Below are positions 1 to 7,240 of a stretch of 46,106 nt of DNA, one piece after another. Under the pieces are notes generated by a model, which saw only the letters and a program-made list of their open reading frames with translations, ran no database searches and had not been told where the DNA came from. The stretch spans positions 1 to 46,106 of the forward strand of contig LOEW01000003.1 in assembly GCA_001516045.1 (NCBI GenBank), read 5' to 3'. This DNA comes from Desulfosporosinus sp. BRH_c37 (GTDB lineage: Bacteria; Bacillota; Desulfitobacteriia; Desulfitobacteriales; Desulfitobacteriaceae). Position 1 is the first letter of the stretch; every line of letters begins with the position of its first letter. Both the position numbers and the translations under genes were made by a program.

Positions 1-9
1 CTTAATACT

Positions 10-531
10 TTATTTTCCATGTCTCATTAACCTCACCTTAGCGGGATTTGAAACTTTGTATTGAAGTTGCAAAAGCCCAAATAACAAGGATTCCGGCCTC
101 GGGGGGCAACCAGGGATATAGACGTCGACTGGAACAACTTTATCAACCCCGGAAATCATAGCATAGGAATCTACAAAGGGTCCACCTGAACATGCACAAC
201 TTCCCATAGCAAGCACCCATTTTGGCTCAGGCATTTGGTCATATAGACGCCGGAGCAGCGGAGCTAACTTTCGAGTACAGGTTCCCGCCACAATCATAAC
301 ATCAGCTTGACGAGGAGAAGCACGGAAAACCTCATACCCAAAGCGAGAAATGTCATAACGAGGTCCGCCTGTGGCCATCATCTCGATTGCACAGCAAGCT
401 AGGCCAAGCGTGAGCGGCCAGAAGGAATGCCCGCGGCCCCAGTTTAACAGTTTATCAATGTTGGTAACCAAAATGTTTTTTTCTAATAAAGTTTCATCTT
501 CGCGAAGCCGTTTTTCTAAGGCTACATCCAC
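10..531 (-). CDS. nuoB: NADH-quinone oxidoreductase subunit B (complex I)
   Basis: Peripheral subunit of proton-pumping complex I that carries the terminal [4Fe-4S] cluster N2 and hands electrons to quinone at the membrane interface. The 173-residue protein has the tandem Cys pair in LACCAIEM (C46, C47), a further Cys in GSCACSGG (C112) and one in PGCPPRPE (C142); this spacing matches the N2 ligand set of the family. The start is a GTG at 531 preceded by GGAAGGAAGG. The frame is open further upstream, but that part only overlaps nuoA and has no family similarity. It overlaps the end of nuoA by 10 bases, so the two are translationally coupled. The rest of the nuo operon should lie to the left of the window. 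Confidence 0.95.
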   Translation of the reverse strand: MDVALEKRLREDETLLEKNILVTNIDKLLNWGRGHSFWPLTLGLACCAIEMMATGGPRYDISRFGYEVFRASPRQADVMIVAGTCTRKLAPLLRRLYDQMPEPKWVLAMGSCACSGGPFVDSYAMISGVDKVVPVDVYIPGCPPRPESLLFGLLQLQYKVSNPAKVRLMRHGK

Positions 532-881
532 TCTAGAGCACCTTCCTTCCAAGCATACCAGAAACCAACCAAGAGAATGACAATAAAGACGAACATTTCC
601 ACGAAAGCAAATGTCCCTAGTTTTTGGAATGTGAGCGCCCAAGGATACAAGAAAACTGTTTCAACATCAAAGGCTGTAAATACTAAGGCATACATAAAAT
701 AATTGCTCTTAAATCCAAGCCAAGTACGTCCAATTGTCTCGTTCCCGCACTCATAAGTCGTTAGCTTCTCTTTGTGTGGTTTGTTCGGTGCCAATAATTT
801 TGGCATGATCATCATAATGATGGATACGGCTATCGCACCAACGAGAAACACACCTACACCAGCAAAATTATTATCACCCAT
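522..881 (-). CDS. nuoA: NADH-quinone oxidoreductase subunit A (complex I)
   Basis: Small membrane subunit of complex I, part of the quinone-site/proton-channel junction. The product (119 residues from this start) has three hydrophobic segments, at the N-terminus ([16 protein letters not shown]), the middle ([21 protein letters not shown]) and the end, with the family motif YECG followed by [11 protein letters not shown]. An ATG two codons upstream (887) is possible, but the GGAGG is only 2 nt from it and 8 nt from the ATG at 881, so 881 is preferred. It is the first gene of the operon, behind the promoter/palindrome at 937-965. Confidence 0.93.
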   Translation of the reverse strand: MGDNNFAGVGVFLVGAIAVSIIMMIMPKLLAPNKPHKEKLTTYECGNETIGRTWLGFKSNYFMYALVFTAFDVETVFLYPWALTFQKLGTFAFVEMFVFIVILLVGFWYAWKEGALEWM

Positions 882-936
882 CCTCATAACCTCCTTTCAT
901 ATAAAGCTCGATGCCCTTTTTCTATGAGCTAATCTT

Positions 937-965
937 ATTTTGCCATAACTATTAGTTATGGTCAA
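937..965 (-). promoter_or_regulatory. nuo operon promoter with palindromic operator in the spacer
   Basis: On the minus strand TTGACC (960-965) and CAAAAT (937-942) are separated by exactly 17 bp, a sigma-A type arrangement about 55 bp upstream of nuoA. The spacer is occupied by a perfect inverted repeat at 943-961: CCATAACTA, one central base, TAGTTATGG. It overlaps two bases of the -35. A repressor bound there would block RNA polymerase. The half-site was not recognised as that of a known regulator such as Rex or Fur. Confidence 0.65.
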
Positions 966-1012
966 CAAATTTAGCACTCCGCAGCATCACCTTCTTTCTA
1001 TGATTATCTAAT

Positions 1013-1792
1013 CTAACCGGCGTTTCCTTCTTTCACCGGAGCAAAACTTCTTCGGTGAAGGGGACATGGTCCTAAACGCCGCAAAACTTGCATATGTTCA
1101 CTCGTGCCATACCCTTTATTTTTAGAAAATGTATATTCCGGATAAAGGGCATTAAGTTCCACCATCAAGCGGTCTCTTGTTACTTTTGCCAAGATCGAAG
1201 CCGCCGCTATTGTGGCACTTAAATGGTCTCCCCCTATTAACGGCAGCTGTGGCAACTTAACAGTAGGGAGAGTTAGTGCATCAATCATCAAATACTGAGG
1301 GCGAACTTTTAAACCTTCGATCGCTCGCTTCATGGCTAATTTAGTAGCTTGTAAAATATTCAAAGCGTCGATCTCGGCTGGTTCAGCACTTCCAATGGCA
1401 TAATCAACCGCTTGCGCTTGAATCAAAGTGTAAAGCTTTTCTCGTTTACTTTCTGTCAACATTTTGGAATCATTAAGACCGCATAAATCAAACTTTGCTG
1501 GTAGAATACATGCCGCAGCAACAACCGGCCCAGCTAACGGTCCACGGCCTGCTTCATCAATTCCCGCCAACAACTGAAATCCTTGGTTCCATAATTTCTT
1601 TTCTTCCACAAGTAATTTCTGAATACGAGTCTCTTCTATAGCTTGTGCTTGCTGATACTTGAGTAGACGCACCGCAAGCTGCCGAACTCCTTGACGCGGG
1701 TCGTTCTGGCATGCGAAAAGCATTCGTGGGGATGGATTTTTATACAGTGCTTCTTCAACTTCCCGTATATTCATCTGGGATAACGGTTCCAC
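1013..1792 (-). CDS. rnhB: Ribonuclease HII
   Basis: Cleaves the RNA strand of RNA-DNA hybrids and removes misincorporated ribonucleotides in the cytoplasm. The 259-residue product has an N-terminal extension of about 70 residues, as in the Bacillus enzyme. The catalytic core follows: GIDEAGRGPLAGPV (D79, E80 of the acidic tetrad), NDSK near 107-110, YLMIDAL near 170 and GDHLSATIAAASILAKVTRD. The start is GTG at 1792 with GGGGAG upstream; the ATG at codon 7 is less well placed. It follows rbgA on the same strand after 107 bp, the usual lepB-rbgA-rnhB order of Firmicutes. Confidence 0.95.
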   Translation of the reverse strand: MEPLSQMNIREVEEALYKNPSPRMLFACQNDPRQGVRQLAVRLLKYQQAQAIEETRIQKLLVEEKKLWNQGFQLLAGIDEAGRGPLAGPVVAAACILPAKFDLCGLNDSKMLTESKREKLYTLIQAQAVDYAIGSAEPAEIDALNILQATKLAMKRAIEGLKVRPQYLMIDALTLPTVKLPQLPLIGGDHLSATIAAASILAKVTRDRLMVELNALYPEYTFSKNKGYGTSEHMQVLRRLGPCPLHRRSFAPVKEGNAG

Positions 1793-1853
1793 ACTTTTCT
1801 CCCCTTCTCTCCCTAATTCTCACTTCGACATACAAACTCGATTTCCTTTAATT

Positions 1854-1870
1854 AGTGTATAATATTCACT
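1854..1870. promoter_or_regulatory. Imperfect palindrome upstream of rnhB
   Basis: AGTGTATAATATTCACT is a 17-bp inverted repeat with one mismatched pair, in the 107-bp gap between rbgA and rnhB. It contains -10-like sequence on both strands, but no good -35 lies at the right spacing. It may be an operator or simply an AT-rich coincidence. Confidence 0.25.
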
Positions 1871-1899
1871 GATACCAAATTATACTTCATAAACATTAA

Positions 1900-2730
1900 T
1901 TATTTGGAAAGGTAATCCATAGTTACCGGACCAAGTTGTCCCATACGAAGTTCACGCAGGAAAATCTGAGCTGCTTTTAGAGTATCTACACGCCCGCCGT
2001 GAATTAAGCAGCCACGTTTACGTCCCAGGCTCTCCAGAGTAACCTCTAAATCCGGAACTTGATACCGGAGTAAGGCATTTGGAAAGTGCAACTTTAGCCA
2101 ATCAATAATCCAGGTAGATAATTCTTCGATGTCAAAAACATCATCTTTTATTGCTCCGAGAGCAGCCAACTTCTGCCCGACTTCAGGAACTTCAAATTTG
2201 GGCCACAACATTCCTGGTGTATCTAACAGTTCAACCCTGTCATGAATCCGAACCCATTGATTTCCCCGAGTCACGCCCGGCTTGTTACCAACTTTTGCTT
2301 GGGCTCCGCCCGTCAATTGATTAATCAAGGACGACTTACCAATGTTGGGTATCCCGACAATCATCACCTTAATCATCTGTGCACGAATGCCTTTTTTGGC
2401 CTGTCTTGCTTGCTTAACCTGAACCATGCGTTCCAATTCTGGTACTATCTGTTTAATCCCAACCCCTGTAGTTGCGCTAACCGCATATACAGGACTTGAA
2501 GCTCTTAGGTAAGTAAGCCATTTTGCTGTCCAAGTGGGATCAGCTAAATCCACTTTATTTAGTAGTAATAATCGCGGTTTAGTTCCAAGCAAATTATGGA
2601 GCATTGGATTACGACTACTTACTGGTATTCGAGCATCGGCAAGTTCTAAAACAACATCTACCCATTCAAGCTGCTCCATTAATAGGCGTCTCGCTTTAGC
2701 CATATGCCCTGGAAACCATTGAATACTCAT
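1900..2730 (-). CDS. rbgA: Ribosome biogenesis GTPase RbgA (YlqF)
   Basis: Circularly permuted GTPase needed for late assembly of the 50S subunit. Motif order shows the permutation: NKVDLAD (G4) comes first, then SATTGVG (G5), then the P-loop GIPNIGKSS (G1), GVTRG (G2) and DTPGML (G3), followed by the C-terminal RNA-binding domain. The start at 2730 gives MSIQWFPGHMAKA, the typical N-terminus, with GAGGG 7 nt upstream, and 276 residues, close to the family length. The open frame extends 46 codons further upstream, but that stretch has no family character. It lies between lepB and rnhB. Confidence 0.95.
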   Translation of the reverse strand: MSIQWFPGHMAKARRLLMEQLEWVDVVLELADARIPVSSRNPMLHNLLGTKPRLLLLNKVDLADPTWTAKWLTYLRASSPVYAVSATTGVGIKQIVPELERMVQVKQARQAKKGIRAQMIKVMIVGIPNIGKSSLINQLTGGAQAKVGNKPGVTRGNQWVRIHDRVELLDTPGMLWPKFEVPEVGQKLAALGAIKDDVFDIEELSTWIIDWLKLHFPNALLRYQVPDLEVTLESLGRKRGCLIHGGRVDTLKAAQIFLRELRMGQLGPVTMDYLSK

Positions 2731-2915
2731 TAAATATCCCTCTTCATCCTTCTTGCAGAGCCAATCATAATATTTGGAGGATCCCCGAGTAGTTGGAAGT
2801 ACCCCAATAAGTTCTCTGACCTTAACCCAATAATGCATCGTGCATCCATACGGAGTATTTATAGCCAAGTATAAGACCCTAGTATCGAACCTCGAACTTC
2901 GCGTTTCGCGCCTCT

Positions 2916-3428
2916 TTACATAAACCTGAACCTCTGAAAAGGGTAGTATATCAAAAAAGCTTTTCCTAAGAGATAGCTTTTAGGGAGAAGCCCCCATTCT
3001 CGCGAATCTTCGCTCTCTCGACGGTTATCCCCTAAAACAAATACCTTCTCCTTCGGAACAACTTCTGGACCATAAGGAGGATAATCACCAAGTTTAACGT
3101 AAGGCTCCTCAATCACTTCTCCATTCACAAAAACCTTATTGTCACGGAGTTCGACTGTTTCACCCTCGGCCGCGATAACCCGTTTGACGAAAGTTCGCTT
3201 TAAGTCTTTCGGGAACGCAAACACGACGACGTCTCCTCTGGCGGGAGCCCACCCACGATATGCAAGCCGATTTACGACAATGCGGTCTCCCGAAGCTAGA
3301 CCGGGTTCCATGGAAGGTTGCCGAATCAGATAAGGTTGTAATACTCCCCAACGAAGAAACCCAGCGACAAGTAGAACCGCACCGAAAATACCTAAAATCC
3401 ATTTTTGTTTTGATTTCTGACGTAGCAT
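2916..3428 (-). CDS. lepB: Signal peptidase I
   Basis: Membrane-anchored serine protease that removes signal peptides from proteins exported by Sec/Tat. The 170-residue product has an N-terminal anchor (WILGIFGAVLLVAGFL), the catalytic Ser in QPSMEPGL (about residue 38), the catalytic Lys in RTFVKRVIA (about residue 80) and the conserved box GDNRRESEDSREWG. The start at 3428 (MLRQKSKQ) has AGAGGGGAG upstream; an in-frame start 21 codons earlier is less likely. It is separated from rplS by a terminator and a structured repeat, so it probably has its own promoter. An inverted repeat AATATTG-GT-CAATATT at 3501-3516 lies in that upstream region. Confidence 0.93.
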   Translation of the reverse strand: MLRQKSKQKWILGIFGAVLLVAGFLRWGVLQPYLIRQPSMEPGLASGDRIVVNRLAYRGWAPARGDVVVFAFPKDLKRTFVKRVIAAEGETVELRDNKVFVNGEVIEEPYVKLGDYPPYGPEVVPKEKVFVLGDNRRESEDSREWGLLPKSYLLGKAFLIYYPFQRFRFM

Positions 3429-3621
3429 CGTTTCGCTCCCCTCTTGCACTACTCTTTTAGTATGAACAAGAATCCTCGGAGCATACGCCAAAGATCAATA
3501 AATATTGGTCAATATTATTATTATAGATCAAATAATTAAGAAACGACGTCTGGAATAATAAAAACTTGGCTGTCTTCGCACGTATTAGCATTCTGTCAAG
3601 CGCTGCCCATGGCTCGAACTA

Positions 3622-3760
3622 CCCTCCGCCGATAGGTATTCCTCTCGGGATCACGGCTTCGGCGATACTAATCCTACGGCGCGAAAGTTTTCGTCTATGG
3701 TTCAGCGCCTTCGGCATAAGTCTCCGCTGGAGACTTACGTCACCGGAGACTATCGTGTTC
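3622..3760 (+). repeat. Dispersed structured repeat, family 1, copy A
   Basis: This GC-richer block in the 526-bp lepB-rplS gap shares a modular layout with the blocks at 29.05, 31.1 and 33.95 kb. Shared words include a CCTYCGCCG start, GGCGATACTAATCC, TTTTCGT or TATTCGT, TCGGC, and GGAGACTATCGT. Hairpin H2 pairs GGCGC (3678-3682) with GCGCC (3705-3709). Hairpin H3 pairs TAAGTCTCC (3717-3725) with GGAGACTTA (3729-3737) over a 3-nt loop. Stem sequences differ from other copies but stay paired. Open frames here are by-products of the GC-rich repeat. The block ACGTGCGAAGACAG (minus strand, about 3572-3585) also recurs at 33.7 kb. Confidence 0.7.
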
Positions 3761-3915
3761 GATGTTGGTAGCGCCGTGATGGCCGAGTGTCCCTGTAGCC
3801 AGTGATGGCGAAAAGGGACCCTTCACACGCCAGCGGTGGCCTTTGTGCACTTGTGCGCTGGCCAAGGACTAGATCAGGACGTTCAAAATTATTGCGACCT
3901 GTGGGTCTGACTAGT

Positions 3916-3944
3916 AAAAAAAAAGAGCCAGATTGCTCCAGCTC
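3916..3944 (-). terminator. Intrinsic terminator after rplS
   Basis: On the minus strand a 7-bp stem (GAGCTGG with CTGGCTC, two wobble pairs, loop AGCAAT) is followed by nine T residues. It begins 10 bases after the rplS stop and ends the rpsP-trmD-rplS transcription unit. Confidence 0.85.
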
Positions 3945-3954
3945 ATTTTTCATC

Positions 3955-4302
3955 CTAGACGATGCGACGATCACGAATCCGTGCAGCCTTACCTGAAAGT
4001 GAACGTAGATAGTAGAGCTTAGCTCGGCGCACCACACCTCGGCGAGCCACCTCAATCTTGTCCAAGCGAGGTGAGTGCAAAGGAAATGTACGTTCTGCCC
4101 CGACGCCAGCGAAGACACGACGAACAGTAAAAGTCTCTCTGATGCCGCCACCTTTCATTGCGATGACTAGCCCTTCAAAAACTTGAATACGTTCACGGGT
4201 TCCCTCAACAATACGAACATGTACACGCACTGTATCCCCAGGACGGAAGTGAGGAAGATCCTTTTTCATTTGTTCTTCTTCAATCATACGAATATAATCC
4301 AT
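3955..4302 (-). CDS. rplS: 50S ribosomal protein L19
   Basis: L19 sits at the 30S-50S interface of the ribosome. The 115-residue product has the family signature [35 protein letters not shown] and the basic C-terminal [16 protein letters not shown]. The start at 4302 ([11 protein letters not shown]) is preceded by GGAGGG; the frame runs on 13 codons upstream without family similarity. It is the last gene of the block that begins with rpsP and is followed at once by a strong terminator. Confidence 0.97.
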   Translation of the reverse strand: MDYIRMIEEEQMKKDLPHFRPGDTVRVHVRIVEGTRERIQVFEGLVIAMKGGGIRETFTVRRVFAGVGAERTFPLHSPRLDKIEVARRGVVRRAKLYYLRSLSGKAARIRDRRIV

Positions 4303-4432
4303 AATAAAATTCCCTCCTTCCTTGTCTAGATGTTCATACACTGATTTTCAGCGAGCGGACCACCTATTATCAGACTTACTTATTTTATCACAACCCATTT
4401 AGCTATGCAACAACTATAAAGGCAACTTACTT

Positions 4433-4990
4433 TCAGTGTCCACGCAAACGGTCTAAAATAATAGCTACGGCCGAGCGTACAGATAGATGATTATAATCCG
4501 TTGGTCCATAGATTGGCTCCAGAATTCGATCCATCTGCTCGACATCTTCTTTAAGTAGTCCCCAACCCGTACCAAAAAGTAATAGAATCGGAGCTGCCTT
4601 AGTTTGTATGTCCTCACGAAGCTGTGTATAAGTGACTGAATTGGCATATTTTCGAGCATCCGTCGCCACTTTAACAGGAGCTACTCCATGTTCTGCTTGA
4701 ATTTCTGCATAAACTTCGGTCAAATTTTCCGCAATTTTTACCCGTGCAAACGCTTCTTGTCGGTCAGGATTATACTCTGCTCCATACCCATCTTGCCAAA
4801 AACCCATTATTCGTTTGGCCAATTGGCGTTGTGCTTCGGCGGGATGAACTACGAAATAACGTTTAATCCCATAAGTCGTGGAACAACGCGCAATATCATG
4901 AAGATCTAAGTTCGTTATGGAAGTTGCCACCGTTTCCATATTCTTATTGTACACAGGGGCATGGATTAAAGCTAAATATATGTCTGCCAT
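4433..4990 (-). CDS. SPOUT-type RNA methyltransferase (TM1570-like)
   Basis: Putative SAM-dependent RNA methyltransferase of the trefoil-knot (SPOUT) fold; the substrate is not known to me. The 185-residue product opens with ADIYLALIHAPVYNKN and has LLFGTGWGL and the C-terminal knot segment YNHLSVRSAVAIILDRLRG, where the SAM loop is expected. Genes of this family commonly sit beside trmD, as here between trmD and rplS. The start at 4990 has GGGAGG 5 nt upstream; the frame is open 6 more codons. It is probably co-transcribed with trmD and rplS. Family assignment is from overall similarity and context. Confidence 0.8.
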   Translation of the reverse strand: MADIYLALIHAPVYNKNMETVATSITNLDLHDIARCSTTYGIKRYFVVHPAEAQRQLAKRIMGFWQDGYGAEYNPDRQEAFARVKIAENLTEVYAEIQAEHGVAPVKVATDARKYANSVTYTQLREDIQTKAAPILLLFGTGWGLLKEDVEQMDRILEPIYGPTDYNHLSVRSAVAIILDRLRGH

Positions 4991-5041
4991 GGAGTCCTCC
5001 CAACGCACTTTCTCAACCCAGAGGGGTCATTTTAATCATTT

Positions 5042-5911
5042 TCATTCATCCAATTCTAAGACTCCCACTTCTTGTAAGTGGGATTCCGAGCACTGCTTCC
5101 CCTCGGTATTATGCGAAGACCTCCGCCGTCGCTTGGGCTGTGGGCAGAGATGTTTCCACAGATCTTGCCATTCTGCGATCGCTTCGTGTTCAAGGCTAAG
5201 TTCTTCTAATAGTGGGTAATCATCAACTCTAAAAGTAACCGCCTTAACTAAATCTGGGCGCCGCAAAAATGTGCGCCTTAGTGACTCTTTTCTCCGCCAC
5301 CGCTTAATCATCGCGTGATGACCGGATAATAAAATTTTGGGAACCTGCCGTCCCTCAAAATCAGACGGACGCGTATACTGAGGATATTCCAAGAGTGAGC
5401 TACTGTGCGAATCCTCTTCTGCAGAAGTATCTTCTCCGAGCACCCCAGGAATAAATCGCACGACTGCATCAATCATAACCATCGCCGCAAGTTCTCCGCC
5501 TGTCAACACATAATCTCCGATGGACACCTCTTCGTCGGCCAACTCACGAATTCGCTCATCAAACCCCTCGTAATGCCCACATATAAAAACCAGTTCCTCC
5601 TGTTCGGACCACTCCCTGACCTTCTCTTGACGAAAGACGTCCCCTTGTGGAGACATGAGAATTACCCTCCTTCTACCACAAGGCGGGGGCAAATCTCGTA
5701 TTGCTGCAAAAATAGGTTCGGGCTTTAAGAGCATCCCAGCTCCCCCACCATAGGGAACATCATCCACATTTTTATGTTTGCTGGTCGCATAATCTCGAAA
5801 GTTCACAAAAAGTATTTTAACTAATCCGGCTTCTTGTGCGCGTTTGAGGATGCTTTCTTGTAGTGGCGCAAACATTTCCGGAAATAACGTCAAGACTGTA
5901 AATTGCATCAT
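5042..5911 (-). CDS. trmD: tRNA (guanine-N1)-methyltransferase, C-terminally extended
   Basis: Methylates G37 of tRNAs next to the anticodon and so prevents +1 frameshifting. The SPOUT core is complete: FTVLTLFPEMF, VDDVPYGGGAGMLLKPEP, GHYEGFDERI and the knot IGDYVLTGGELAAMVMIDAV, then YPQYTRP. The start is one of two adjacent ATGs (5911/5908), with GGAGG 12 nt before the first. The 289-residue length exceeds the usual ~240-250. The extra tail, from about PQPKRRRRSSHNTEGKQ on, is encoded by DNA containing the IS605-like hairpin at 5063-5083, so an insertion seems to have replaced the native stop. The catalytic core should be unaffected. Confidence 0.95.
   Translation of the reverse strand: MMQFTVLTLFPEMFAPLQESILKRAQEAGLVKILFVNFRDYATSKHKNVDDVPYGGGAGMLLKPEPIFAAIRDLPPPCGRRRVILMSPQGDVFRQEKVREWSEQEELVFICGHYEGFDERIRELADEEVSIGDYVLTGGELAAMVMIDAVVRFIPGVLGEDTSAEEDSHSSSLLEYPQYTRPSDFEGRQVPKILLSGHHAMIKRWRRKESLRRTFLRRPDLVKAVTFRVDDYPLLEELSLEHEAIAEWQDLWKHLCPQPKRRRRSSHNTEGKQCSESHLQEVGVLELDE
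5063..5083 (-). repeat. IS200/IS605-end-like hairpin within the 3' end of trmD
   Basis: TCCCACTT (5063-5070) pairs with AAGTGGGA (5076-5083) across a 5-nt loop. On the minus strand the hairpin is followed by GTCTTAGAATTGG; the hairpin at 31275-31295 is followed by the very similar GTCTTACGACTTGG. A third relative is at 28993-29016. Such subterminal hairpins are typical of IS200/IS605 elements and their non-autonomous derivatives. This copy lies inside the trmD reading frame. Confidence 0.55.
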
Positions 5912-5918
5912 CCGATTA

Positions 5919-6419
5919 TTATTCCTCCAACAACCCTGGAGGAAGTGTGACATCCATGCGTCGACCCTCGACATCCACATTCAAGACAACACTTTTAAGT
6001 GCAGGGACACATATTTCGCCTTTAGCCCCCTTGACCAAATAGACATCATTTGCTCCGGTTTCCAAGACTTTAGACAATGTGCCTAACAAGACATTCCCCT
6101 CATAGACTTGCATCCCTTCAAGCTCGAAATAGTACCAACCCTCTTGTAGAGGAGGCACTTCTGAGCGATCAATCAGAACTTCCCATCCTCGGTACTTTTC
6201 TGCCTGGTCTATACCCTCAATCCCCTCCACTGTGAGAAAGACTAAATCCATCTGTACTCGGGCCGTAATAATCTTGAAGTGTTTCTCGATCTGCCCACAC
6301 CGCAAGATGATTTCCTGTAATTTCAGAAATCGCGCAGGGTCAGTTGTTTCCGGGTAAATCTTCAATTCGCCGCTAAATCCATGCGGGCGCAACACTTCTC
6401 CAATCAGCACGTCATCCAT
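5919..6419 (-). CDS. rimM: 16S rRNA processing protein RimM
   Basis: Assists maturation of the 30S head and binds S19. The 166-residue product has the N-terminal beta-barrel (IGEVLRPHGFSGELKIYPETTDP) and the PRC-barrel domain (WYYFELEGMQVYEG, GTLSKVLETGANDVYLVK, VCVPALK-like segment). The start ATG at 6419 has AAGGGGG upstream. It follows khpA after a strong intercistronic hairpin and precedes trmD by 7 bp, the standard rpsP-khpA-rimM-trmD order. Confidence 0.96.
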   Translation of the reverse strand: MDDVLIGEVLRPHGFSGELKIYPETTDPARFLKLQEIILRCGQIEKHFKIITARVQMDLVFLTVEGIEGIDQAEKYRGWEVLIDRSEVPPLQEGWYYFELEGMQVYEGNVLLGTLSKVLETGANDVYLVKGAKGEICVPALKSVVLNVDVEGRRMDVTLPPGLLEE

Positions 6420-6450
6420 ACTTTTGCCCCCTTACAAACAGATAGTTTTA

Positions 6451-6485
6451 AACGTTGAGAAGAGCACTAAGCCCTTCTCAACGTT
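6451..6485 (-). other. Perfect 12-bp intercistronic hairpin between khpA and rimM
   Basis: AACGTTGAGAAG (6451-6462) and CTTCTCAACGTT (6474-6485) form a perfect 12-bp stem with an 11-nt loop. The right arm overlaps the khpA stop codon. No run of T follows on the minus strand, so this is more likely an mRNA-stability or partial-attenuation structure than a full terminator. Confidence 0.7.
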
Positions 6486-6714
6486 ATTGATCAATGTCCA
6501 TATGAACTCGGCGACCATCTTTAACGGCGGCCGCTTTAACGAGCGTACGAATAGCGTTCGCTATCTTTCCCTGTTTTCCAATAACCTTTCCCATATCTTC
6601 TGGCGCGACAGTTAGTTGCAAATGAATACTCTTATCTGTCTCAGACTGGGCAACGGAAACTTGGTCAGAGTGATCGACAAGCGCTTTCGCGAGGATTTCT
6701 ACAAGTTCCTTCAC
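6484..6714 (-). CDS. khpA: KH-domain RNA-binding protein KhpA (YlqC)
   Basis: Small single KH-domain protein that partners with KhpB/Jag in other Firmicutes and binds RNA in the cytoplasm. The 76-residue product has the KH core with the GxxG loop in VIGKQGKIANAIRTLV. The start is GTG at 6714 (MKELVEILAKALVDH), which matches the family N-terminus and has GGGGGG 5 nt upstream. The usual annotation error would be to start at the upstream ATG at 6732. It lies between rpsP (24 bp upstream) and rimM. Confidence 0.92.
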   Translation of the reverse strand: MKELVEILAKALVDHSDQVSVAQSETDKSIHLQLTVAPEDMGKVIGKQGKIANAIRTLVKAAAVKDGRRVHMDIDQ

Positions 6715-6738
6715 AGGAACCCCCCCTCTCACTTACAC

Positions 6739-7005
6739 TTAGTTCTTGGACTCGTGGAATTTGGTTAAGATACCGGCCTGGCTCAAAAGAGACTTTGCGG
6801 TATTTGATGGTTGTGCGCCAGTTGATAACCATTTTAAAGCCTTTTCCTCATCGATTGTCAAAACTACAGGACTTTTCGTCGGATCATAATAACCTATTTG
6901 TTCAATGAAACGTCCATCACGAGGCGCTTTAGCGTCAGCAATAATCATACGATAGAAAGGATTCTTTTTAGCACCCATGCGGCATAAACGAATTTTAGTA
7001 GCCAT
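6739..7005 (-). CDS. rpsP: 30S ribosomal protein S16
   Basis: Primary-binding protein of the 30S body. The 88-residue product shows the signature [25 protein letters not shown]-like [22 protein letters not shown], and [18 protein letters not shown] at 7005 is preceded by a full Shine-Dalgarno sequence AAGGAGGTG. It is the first gene of the ribosomal/RNA-modification cluster, 235 bp downstream of ffh. Confidence 0.97.
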   Translation of the reverse strand: MATKIRLCRMGAKKNPFYRMIIADAKAPRDGRFIEQIGYYDPTKSPVVLTIDEEKALKWLSTGAQPSNTAKSLLSQAGILTKFHESKN

Positions 7006-7240
7006 GTTTTCACCTCCTTAACATAATCGAGGTTCGAAGTTCGAAGTACGAGGTTCGAATACTTACATACAAATCATGTACATCGCACATTTTGCCCCAA
7101 GTTAATTAAACTAAACTTAAACCTTTGTTTAAAGCAAGTTTATTATAAACAACGCTATATTATAGCGTGTGTCCATCTATATTCGAAGCTCGATATCTAT
7201 CCTAAGATTCGTGCATAGTGGCTCGATCTTCGCATTTTAC
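7006..7240. repeat. ffh-rpsP spacer with TTCGA-type short repeats and a palindrome
   Basis: The gap contains overlapping CGAAGTTCGAAGTACGAGG-like words (7026-7060 and 7180-7232) that recur at 2889-2913, 13298-13330 and 26395-26570. It also has the perfect 17-bp palindrome ACGCTATA-T-TATAGCGT at 7152-7168, whose minus-strand centre reads TATAAT. No convincing -35 stands at the right distance from it, so a promoter for rpsP here is only a possibility. Confidence 0.4.

Noticed and set aside
3750..4151. 133-codon minus-strand open frame overlapping rplS
   Set aside because: It lies in another frame over rplS and the repeat region, has no recognisable domain and no ribosome-binding site.
7142..7187. 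rpsP promoter at the TATAAT inside the 7152-7168 palindrome
   Set aside because: No acceptable -35 hexamer at 16-18 bp; kept only as a palindrome.
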